Origin: Physella acuta
Lineage: Eukaryota > Mollusca > Gastropoda > Physidae
NCBI RefSeq assembly: GCF_028476545.1
Contig: NW_026732738.1
Coordinates: 1 to 64,000, forward strand
Direction: 5' to 3'
Length of the DNA stretch: 64,000 nucleotides
Every line of letters begins with the position of its first letter. The first letter of the stretch is position 1. The position numbers and the translations under genes were made by a program. Below, piece after piece: positions 55,301 through 64,000 of this stretch. The notes below the pieces were generated by a model that saw only the letters and a list, made by a program, of their open reading frames with translations, was not told the DNA's origin and did no database searches.

Positions 55301-57560
55301 TTGGGGGCAGGTTGGTGTTGTAGACAGGTTGGTGTTTGGGACAGGTTGGTGTTGTAGACAGGTTGGTGTTGGGGGCAGGTTGGTGTTGGGGGCAGGTTGG
55401 TGTTGTAGACATGTGGTGTTGGGGGCAGGTTGGTGTTGTAGACAGGTTGGTGTTGTAGACAGGTTGGTGTTGGGGGCAGGTTGGTGTTGGGGACAGGTTG
55501 GTGGCAGGTTGGTGTTGGGGGCAGGTTGGTGTTATAGACAGGTTGGTATTGTAGACAGGTTGGTGTTGTAGACAGGTGGTGTTGGGGGCAGGTTGGTGTT
55601 GGGGACAGGTTGGTGGCAGGTTGGTGTTGGGGGCAGGTTGGTGTTATAGACAGGTTGGTGTTGGGGGCAGGTTGGTGTTGGGGGCAGGTTGGTGTTGGGG
55701 GCAGGTTGGTGTTGTAGACAGGTGGTGTTGGGGGCAGGTTGGTGTTGGGGGCAGGTTGGTGTTGGGGGCAGGTTGGTGTTGGGGGCAGGTTGGTGTTGTA
55801 GACAGGTTGGTGTTGGGGGCAGGTTGGTGTTGGGGGCAGGTTGGTGTTGGGGGCAGGTTGGTGTTGTAGACAGGTGGTGTTGGGGGGCAGGTTGGTGTTG
55901 GGGGCAGGTTGGTGTTGTAGACAGGTTGGTGTTGTAGACAGGTTGGTGTTGGAGACAGGTTGGTGTTGGGGAAAGGTTGGTGTTGGGGACAGGTTGGTGT
56001 TGTAGACAGGTTGGTGTTGGGGGCAGGTTGGTGTTTGGGACAGGTTGGTGGCAGGTTGGTGTTGGGCACAGGTTGGTGTTGGGGATAGGTTGGTGTTGTA
56101 GACAGGTTGGTGTTGGGGACAGGTTGGTGTTGTAGACAGGTTGGTGTTGGAGACAGGTTGGTGTTGGGGACAGGTTGGTGTTGTAGACAAGTTGGTGTTG
56201 GGGGCAGGTTGGTGTTGTAGACAGGTTGGTGTTGTAGACAGGTTGGTGTTGTAGACAGGTTGGTGTTGGGGGCAGGTTGGTGTTGTAGACAGGTTGGTGT
56301 TGTAGACAAGTTGGTGTTGGGGGCAGGTTGGTGTTGGGGACAGGTTGGTGTTGGGGGCAGGTTGGTGTTGGGGGCAGGTTGGTGTTGTAGACAGGTTGTT
56401 GTTGGGGGCAGGTTGGTGTTGGGGGCAGGTTGGTGTTGGGGACAGGTTGGTGTTGTAGACAGGTTGGTGTTGTAGACAGGTTGGTGTTCGGGGCAGGTTG
56501 GTGTTGTAGACAGGTTGGTGTTGGGGGCAGGTTGGTGTTGTAGACAAGTTGGTGTTGGGGACAGGTTGGTGTTAGTGGCAGGTTGTAGACAGGTTGGTGT
56601 TGTAGACAGGTTGGTGTTGGGGAAAGGTTGGTGTTGGGGATAGGTTGGTGTTGTAGACAGGTTGGTGTTGGGGGCAGGTTGGTGTTGGGGACAGGTTGGT
56701 GTTGTAGACAGGTTGGTGTTGGAGACAGGTTGGTGTTGGGGACAGGTTGGTGTTGTAGACAGGTTGGTGTTGGGGGCAGGTTGGTGTTGTAGACAGGTTG
56801 GTGTTGTAGACAAGTTGGTGTTGTAGACAGGTTGGTGTTGTAGACAGGTTGGTGTTGGGGACAGGTTGGTGGCAGGTTGGTGTTGGGGCAGGTTGTTGTT
56901 GGGGGCAGGTTGGTGTTGGGGGCAGGTTGGTGTTGGGGACAGGTTGGTGTTGTAGACAGGTTGGTGTTGGGGACAGGTTGGTGTTGTAGACAGGTTGGTG
57001 TTGGGGGCAGGTTGGTGTTGTAGACAGGTTGGTGTTGTAGACAAGTTGGTGTTGTAGACAGGTTGGTGTTGGGGACAGGTTGGTGGCAGGTTGGTGTTGG
57101 GGCAGGTTGGTGTTGGGGGCAGGTTGGTGTTGGGGACAGGTTGGTGTTGGGGGCAGGTTGGTGTTGTAGACAGGTTGGTGTTGGGGGCAGGTTGGGACAG
57201 GTTGGTGTTGGGGACAGGTTGGTGTTGTAGACAGGTTGGTGTTGGGGATAGGTTGGTGTTGTAGACAGGTTGGTGTTGTAGACAGGTTGGTGTTGGGGAC
57301 AGGTTGGTGTTGGGGACAGGTTGGTGTTGTAGACAGGTTGGTGTTGGGGACAGGTTGGTGTTGTAGACAGGTTGGTGTTGTAGACAGGTTGGTGTTGGGG
57401 GCAGGTTGGTGTTGGGGACAGGTTGGGGGCAGGTTGGTGTTGGGGGCAGGTTGGTGTTGAGGACAGGTTGGTGTTGTAGACAGGTTGGTGTTGTAGACAG
57501 ATTGGTGTTGTAGACAGGTTGGTGTTGTGGACAGGTTGGTGTTGTAGACAGGTTGCTGTT
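52329..57560. repeat. 17-bp G-rich satellite, about 300 copies
   Basis: A 5.2-kb array of 17-bp units with two main variants, TTGGTGTTGGGGGCAGG and TTGGTGTTGTAGACAGG, plus GGGGACAGG, ATAGACAGG and short 13-bp units (TTGGTGGCAGG...). The plus strand is strongly G-rich. Higher-order structure is visible: the rare variant GTTAGTGGCAGGTTGTAGAC occurs at 54681 and 56571, and the flanking variant order repeats at the same 1,890-bp offset. Long Thr/Pro/Gln or Gly/Trp open frames exist on both strands simply because the unit lacks stops. Confidence 0.97.
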
Positions 57561-60500
57561 GGGAATATGTTGTTATTGCTGAGGATAAAAATAGGTGTAG
57601 GCAAACATGCATGTGACAAAAAAATTCTGATTCTAGTAAACAAGGTCAGACAGAAAAAGTTTCAAAATTGAAAAAAGAACAGGACAACTTCATGACAAAT
57701 GCGAATAAAGATCTTATTTAAACAAAAAAAACCAGTTCAGAATCTCTCTCCCCCCCCCCCCATGCTTGACAGGCTCTTGTTTTAAGTGGGGCAGGGATAC
57801 ATGAAATTTATCCACTACTATATACATTTTTATAAGAAATATACAGTTTAAAATAAGTTAATGAATAAGTGCAATATTAAGTTATTTGAAAACACTTTTC
57901 AAACAAACAAAAAATAAGTAAGCAGAAAACATATCGCCCATAAGACACGTGAACTTTAAAAATAAATATTAGCATTCGAATTAGCTTTAAGTAAATATGG
58001 TTGTAATGTAGAAAATACAAAGGCACCGGTACAAACATTTGAAATTTCACAAACTGACTTTGCGGAAAAACACCTGAAAATATTGCTAATTAACGTCTCA
58101 TCTCAGATCAAATAATAATTTATAACGATCTGCCTGTGACATAATTAATATAGAATTATGCTACACTCATGGTTATCTGTAGGTATGATACAACAACAAA
58201 TTAAAAACCCATTATCTACAGGTTTAAAAATGGCAGATACATGAGTTCAGGTTCTCGTAGCAAGTAAAACAAACAATTGATCAGAAGTAATATTAACAGG
58301 TTTGACTAGATAGAAGATAATGATAACAATAGGAAGCTTGTATTCTGTGAATCACACACTTTTATCTATGTATGTATCTATATATATATATACACACACA
58401 TATACTTTTATTACTTATGCATTCACTTGTTAACATATTTTGATTAAACTATTCATACATCAAAGAGCATTAAAGAAACACAAAACTCTATTTTATAAAT
58501 AGCTACAAAATACATTTCCATACTAAAATTAGAAGAAGAAAAAACTAGATAAATTATACATATTGGCTGATTGTTAATGTCCCTGGTGGATATTATTTGC
58601 TAATTACTCAAGTACTTCTAGCTAAACAGAAAATTATGAAGTTATTTATTTTCTAATGTACAAAAAGTACTAGCGAACTAGCAGTATAGTTTTAAAAAAA
58701 AACATTAAGTAGATGATTTAAGCATTTTAAAAGTAACATTTGATAACATTTTTTCAATGGCACCTTTGGAATACATTTTTAAATAAGAATTTTGTTATGA
58801 TAAAAATTTGACTATTAAAATAACATTCTGTAAAAAGAGTTAATTAAAAATCACAATTTTAAAAAAAATCTAGTTTTAAGAATTATTTTTTAAATTAAAA
58901 AGCATTTTAATGATTTATTCTGTTCCTGTTCATAAAAAATTAAAAGTCAGTAAATGTAATTATAGACAATAATGGAGTCTACCACACATTAAAAACAGGC
59001 TCCTGATTTTTCTTGGTAAAAATAAAGGAAACAAAAGATAATGAGCTGGGTTATGCTACAGACATTGATTGGGTATTGTCGGAAAATGATTCAATTTTAA
59101 GACAACTACATTTAACATGAGTAAATAAATGTCAAAAATGAACTTATCTAAAGTTGAAGCATCTACAATATTAGATAGCCCTGCTATACTCAAACTTGTA
59201 GAACTAGTATAAAAAAATTATGCATCTCATTATATAGGTATCATTAAATGTGCAGAGGAGGACACTCAAACAAAAGGATGATAATTATATAGAAAATATT
59301 TGTGTGCTATATTATTGATGCACATTTACAGTGACATATGGCACAAAGTTCAGCTCACATTTTAATGTTCCTGATTCACTCAAACTTTTAGCCAGATTTT
59401 TTCAAATGTATAGTACAAATGTGCTGTGATCAACAAAATGCTAACTGCTACCAATCTGAGACTTAGTTAACTCATTAACTACATAGTAAAGCACACTATG
59501 AAGATTTGCATGCCTTCTCAAGTCCATACAACTACATGGACACATTCACAAATAGATATAGGTACAAAAAATAAAATGACTAATTATGACTAAGTCTTGT
59601 TGGAGTATAATAGTGTGTTACAACATACTACAAAGTTAAACAAATCTATTCTCCAATTTTAGAAGTAGATTGATTGTTATTTATTAGCAACTGTGTAGAC
59701 ATATAAACTGAAACTAGTTTCCTTGTACTACATTAGCACATACCCAGTAGTAAAAAAATTGGATTAGATTTCTAGTTGGATTGGACAGTTGTTAGAAACT
59801 TTGCCAAGCATAATTTGAATGACTGTTTTTTGGGGTAGGTATCAAACATATAGAAATACTTTCAGCAGCAGATAAATATTGGAAAAGCTGACAATTTTTC
59901 CCCCGTTCATTAATATTTTAACACGTTTAGTTAATCATTTCATATTTTTAATGTTCAAATGTTTATGATGAAAATGTTAACTTTTTAACACTTTAGCATG
60001 TTTAATTAGTTCATATTTTAACATGTTTAATAAATATGTTAATATTCTTTTTTTTTTGCGATAAAAAAATTAATGAAGAATAACATCCAAATAAAACATT
60101 ATGCACAGAAATTTTAAATGTGTTGACTAAATATAAAGGAGGTATCTTTTCTTACATTCAATTTACAAACGCCAACCAACAGAGAGAAATATTGTGTTGT
60201 CCAAGATTTGGTCTGAGTGCTAGACATTATTTCTGTACCAAAACTGGACACTGTGGTTTTAAAGTTGGCTCTGTCAATCATGTGATCTGTTTTTTTTGGC
60301 TCAAACAAGTCTTTACTGTATTTTGATAATCACACATGAGACTGTACCAATCCCTACACATGAGACTGTACCAATCCTCACACATGAGACTGTACCAATC
60401 CTCACACATGAGACTGTATCAATCCCCATAGGATGAAATCCATAAACAAACAAGGGGTGCATGTATTGTGATTTTATCATCACTCTGCTGCATTGTTTTT

Positions 60501-61195
60501 CTGGTTTAATCCTCAGCTCAACAAACATGTTGTGAGTTTACAGGCCTATGTTGACGACTGAATCATAATTCAAGTATTTGTTTTATAAAAGTTCATGTGA
60601 CTGTTCCATGTTTGAAATTGCTGCGAAGTAGATACAGTATCATGATATTCCTGATGTATGGCTTGAGCAAGCACAACAAATGTTCCCACCAAAATATTCA
60701 ACTGTCCTCAATTTCTCAGTGGTACGCCCAAGAAGTCAGATAAACAATTTTTGTACTTTCTTCACTCATCACTGGAGATAATTTTAATCAGAGCCAAATA
60801 CATTGTGTAAGGAATGCGTGCTTAAGACCAGCACTTAGATGTGTCTGCTCAAGTTCAGAGCACTAAGGTCATTTAAGTGTGATGTTAATTAGCTGAGAGT
60901 TGGTGCACTGAAAATAAAATACACTTCAGAGATGGATGATGATGTTGATATGCCATAATGTGCTTGCTTTCTCCTGAATCATGAAATAGGCACTGGAACA
61001 ATAAATTCTCTTGCATGCTTAGAATAATAAATGTAAATCATGTTGGCCATGTAAGTCAGTCCTGCTGACTTGCACAATTACCTTCCCAAATGGCCATTAC
61101 GTTGTTTTATTTTTGAATGCTTGGAAGTTTTATCGTGTGCATTCAAGTAAAGGCACACATTTTTCTGTCTTTGTAAACTTTTCTTTCCCCTACCA
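57561..61195. other. AT-rich intergenic or long 3'-UTR DNA
   Basis: No coding sequence recognised on either strand. It lies downstream of the minus-strand SUSD2-like gene and could include its 3'-UTR; minus-strand AATAAA signals exist, for example at 61106-61111. Small repeats: TATATATACACACACATATA at about 58380 and four 24-bp units (ACACATGAGACTGTACCAAT) at 60333-60425. Confidence 0.45.
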
Positions 61196-61199
61196 GTTT

Positions 61200-61460
61200 C
61201 CTTGTCAGCTGTTGTACAAATGTATAGAGGGTTTGTTGACTTGTCAGCTGTTGTATAGAGGGTTTGTTGACTTGTCAGATGTATAGAGGGTTTGTTGACT
61301 TGTCAGCTGTTGTATAGAGGGTTTGTTGACTTCTCAGCTGATGTATATAGGGTTTGTTGACTTGTCAGATGTATAGAGGGTTTGTTGACTTGTCAGCTGT
61401 TGTATAGAGGGTTTGTTGACTTTTCAGCTGTTGTATAGAGGGTTTGATGTCAGCTGTTGT
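61200..61460. repeat. ~31-bp minisatellite (GAGGGTTTGTTGACTTGTCA)
   Basis: About eight units of TAGAGGGTTTGTTGACTTGT plus CAGCTGTTGTA or a shortened CAGATG lie in the probable 3'-UTR of the SUSD2-like gene. Confidence 0.9.
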
Positions 61461-61558
61461 ACAAAGGTATGGAGAGGGCTTGGTGACACTGGTTGACAAT
61501 TGAGGTTGGAAGTGTTAGCTGATTCTATCAAGTCAGTGTAACCCAACACTAGTGTCTT

Positions 61559-64000
61559 TTAAAAGTACTCCGAGTATATATTTGGGTCTACATAAGTTGG
61601 CCTTGGTATGTGGAAGCTTCCTTTTTCACTCAGTTTCTGTAGGCTGTAAGTAAGAACAGAAAAACAGTATTACAATGTTGTTTGTTTTGAGCCTCCTTAT
61701 TTAATCTTGCATTATGTACTGGACATTCAAGGCAACATTTATTTACACTTTAAATACATTACAAAGTAAATCAAGAGGAAATGGTCAGACCTTGACAAAA
61801 ATAGCGGGTTCTCAAATACAGGAGACGGAATGTCAGATATGGGGAAAATGGTTGGCAGCTCTATACTGTGTCCACAATCAGAGCTGCAAGAATAATATGA
61901 CGAAAAATTCAAATTCTATGTGAAACTAAACAATATTTGAAAGAATAAACTTTTTCAAACCATTCTCTACAAAAACATACTCAGTTAAAGTTAACAAAAA
62001 TTGGAAATCTGTGAAGCTCTTAGAAAATATGCAAATTAATCTGACCTTTGATCTGTCTGGTTATCTTTCCCTGGCTTTGGTTTGTTGCGCCCCCACGTGA
62101 GCCGTACAGCAAACACCACCAACACGACTAGAACAAAGCCCCCAGAAGCAGCTCCAACAGCAATATAAATCAAAGGAAATGTTTCTTCTGCTTTTATTGG
62201 AACTGTTGAAAACAAAATTACTAGTACAATCATCTGAGTAGTTGTCTCAAGTTGCCATGACAACACTGACACTTTTAAAAAAAATAAATCAGTTATTAAA
62301 GAATGAATTCTGTGAGAAGAACAGATTAACCAAGTCATAAAGAAAAGAACCTCTGTAGCAAGAAGGAAGTGAGCTGCTCCACTGTCCATTGGGCAGACAC
62401 TTGAGAACTGTTACTGTCCCATTTACGACAAAACCCTCGTCACACTCCACAACAACGGTGTCGTTGACCTTCTGGCCACTTATGTTAAAATTGCCATTTT
62501 CTACTCCAGGAACATAGTCACATCGGGTAACTGGCAATAAGAAAAATGGGAGTTAAAAAAAAAATTCACAGTGGACAATAACGTAAAAAAATTAGCAGTG
62601 GTAATTTTGAAAAGATGATGCACCAACTACATAACCAAAATGTTGGCAGCTCAACAAATATATTTATTCTTTTTTAACAGACTTTTTATTGAACTTTTCA
62701 AATGTCAGGAATGGTGTGTACAACTGATAAGTGTCAACAATATAATTTGAAACTGACAATTTCAATGATTGCACAAATCTATTAGCTATTTATTTGACAG
62801 TATTAAAAATGTGATCTTTAGAATTTGTGAGATTAGTGCTTTACTTATGTGCTAAAGTAACCTACTGAAGACAAACATTGATTTTCTATCTTCTATAACT
62901 ACATTTGTTCAAAGAGCTAGACATTTTAAAAACATAATCAGCTAGTAGTTACCTTTTAAATATAAGCATTTAACTTAAATAATTCTTTTACAAAGTTATT
63001 CATAAAGAAAAAAAAATTATTTAAAAAAACTTGGACAAACCTGGTTCTATTTCTTTCAATCTTTCTTCATATCTCTCATTAAACTTCAGAGTTGACATTG
63101 CAATACTTTTCTTTCCTGTCAACTCATAGTCGTACATGCATTGCAAATTTTTTCCACATAGCACAGATGTATCATTGCGCCTGGGAACTATTTCATCAAC
63201 AAATACAGGGACATAACTCTGGTTGGTTGCAGCGTCAGCTAAGTTGGACTCCTCCATGTCTGATGCTAGTCGGGTAAACAGACTTGTATTTGCTGGCACT
63301 TCCCCTACAAGGAAAAATTATTTGTTACAGAAAATAAATTGACCACATCAGTACATTCATTTCAGAAAACCAAGAAAACATGTTACTTTGTGTATGTTAT
63401 AGAGAAGCAGCAGTAAAGAATGTTTGTGACAGTTTATTTTGCCTATGGTCTATAGAAGCAGCAGTAAAGAATGTTTGTGACAGTATATTTTGTCTATGGT
63501 CTATAGAAGCAGCAGTAAAGAATGTTTGTGACAGTATGTTTTGTCTATGGTCTATAGAAGCAGCAGTAAAGAAAGTTTGAGCCAGTTTATTTTGTCTATG
63601 GTCTATAGAATCAGCAGTAAAGAAAGTTTGAGCCAGTTTATTTTGCCTATGGTCTATAGAAGCAGCAATAAAGAAAGTTTGCGCCAGTTTATTTTGTCTA
63701 TGGTCTATAGAAGCAGCAGTAAAGAATGTTTGCGCCAGTTTATTTTGCCTATGGTCTATAGAAGCAGCAATAAAGAAAGTTTGCGCCAGTTTATTTTGTC
63801 TATGGTCTATAGAAGCAGCAGTAAAGAATGTTTGCGCCAGTTTATTTTGCCTATGGTCTATAGAAGCAGCAATAAAGAAAGTTTGTGCCAGGAGGTGAAG
63901 TAGCAACCTACATGTCAGGCCAAAGTTGAAGTGGATGTCTCGCATGTTTGCCTCAGGGGAGAGCAGTCTACCATCACTGGCCATCAGATCATCCGCTGGG
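61559..64000 (-). CDS. SUSD2-like sushi/VWD membrane protein, 3' part (partial)
   Basis: Minus-strand exons: 63912->64000 (continues beyond the window), 63041-63304, 62351-62530, 62046-62202, 61559-61643; phases 1,1,1,2 all agree. In order: end of a VWD domain (DDLMASDGRLLSPEANMRDI, then FGLTW across the first junction, EVPANTSLFTR, VLCGKNLQCMYDYELTG), one sushi/CCP domain (CDYVPGVENGNF...CLPNGQWSSSLPSC, four Cys and the Trp), a short stalk, one TM helix (IYIAVGAASGGFVLVVLVVF), and a basic tail. The last exon adds a tail with TYVDPNIYSEYF before the stop. VWD-sushi-TM order is that of SUSD2, a type I surface protein with AMOP and VWD domains upstream; those would lie beyond the edge. A mucin-4-like relative is the alternative. 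Donor of the sushi exon (GAG/GTTCTT) is weak but phase-consistent. Confidence 0.82.
63395..63893. repeat. 51-bp minisatellite in the SUSD2-like intron
   Basis: About ten units of 51 bp (GAAGCAGCAGTAAAGAATGT, TTGTGACAGTTTATTTTG, CCTATGGTCTATA) lie in the intron between 63305 and 63911, ending about 18 bp from the donor of the upstream exon. Unit length divisible by 3 gives repetitive open frames on both strands, one of which runs on from the real exon; family alignment shows the splice instead. Confidence 0.93.

Noticed and set aside
52298-57643. Several 450-700-aa Thr/Pro/Gln-rich proteins on the minus strand and Gly/Trp-rich ones on the plus strand
   Set aside because: The 17-bp unit has no stop on several frames of both strands, so long frames arise automatically and overlap each other.
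62036-62389. 117-aa frame starting inside the intron before the TM exon
   Set aside because: The N-terminal part is intronic; the acceptor at 62203 and phase give the real exon 62046-62202.
63397-63984. 195-aa frame running from the real SUSD2-like exon into the 51-bp array
   Set aside because: A GT donor at 63911 and the phase-correct FGLTWEVPANTSLF join show that the array part is intron.

Overview
The window is nuclear DNA from a metazoan. It has spliced genes with GT-AG introns, AT-rich intergenic DNA, tRNA-derived SINEs, MITEs and many minisatellites. Four conserved animal genes and the style of the repeats (CTAGAT-rich AT DNA, hAT-type ends of the CAGAGGCGTAGCGA type, long C/G runs) fit a mollusc, most likely a heterobranch gastropod. 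That placement is inference; I cannot search.

Layout. 1-7.8 kb: gene-free, with a 230-bp tandem duplication, poly-C/G tracts and 23-, 24- and 25-bp minisatellites. 7.8-9.3 kb (-): a membrane-anchored torsin AAA+ ATPase (TOR4A-like) whose stop codon lies in the end of the 25-bp array. 10.2-13.4 kb: about 55 copies of a 57-bp satellite. 13.9-20.9 kb: a cluster of four elements with GGTA...TACC terminal inverted repeats, one inserted into the terminus of another, plus hAT-like insertions. 21.07-40.75 kb (+): a complete 23-exon ASPM (abnormal spindle) gene. I traced every junction in phase to a predicted 3,988-aa protein with an ASH domain, a disordered CDK-site-rich region, CH domains, about 55 IQ motifs and an ARM-like C-terminus. 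42.5-45.9 kb (-): PPP1R11 (PP1 inhibitor-3/E3 ligase), convergent with ASPM. 45.9-52.3 kb: transposon relics, including a solo LTR, a foldback-like element and a hAT MITE with intact 8-bp target duplications. 52.3-57.56 kb: a 5.2-kb, 17-bp satellite with an internal 1,890-bp duplication. 61.56-64.0 kb (-): the 3' part of a SUSD2-like gene (VWD end, sushi, TM, tyrosine-bearing tail), continuing past the right edge.

Most unusual observations. In ASPM, tandem arrays sit repeatedly on exon-intron boundaries. At exons 15, 20 and 21 the repeat unit contains the 3' splice site plus the first coding bases of the exon, so the true acceptor is preceded by about 23, 14 and 4 decoy copies; use of a decoy leads in frame to a stop. 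Arrays also meet the acceptors of exons 9 and 22, and the 5' splice site of exon 3 is itself duplicated. In addition, ASPM exon 3 encodes eight 14-aa repeats carrying KEN-box and RxxL motifs, which resemble an amplified APC/C degron array. The genes are not an operon and have no evident shared pathway beyond ASPM (spindle poles) and PPP1R11 (PP1 control) both being linked to cell division.
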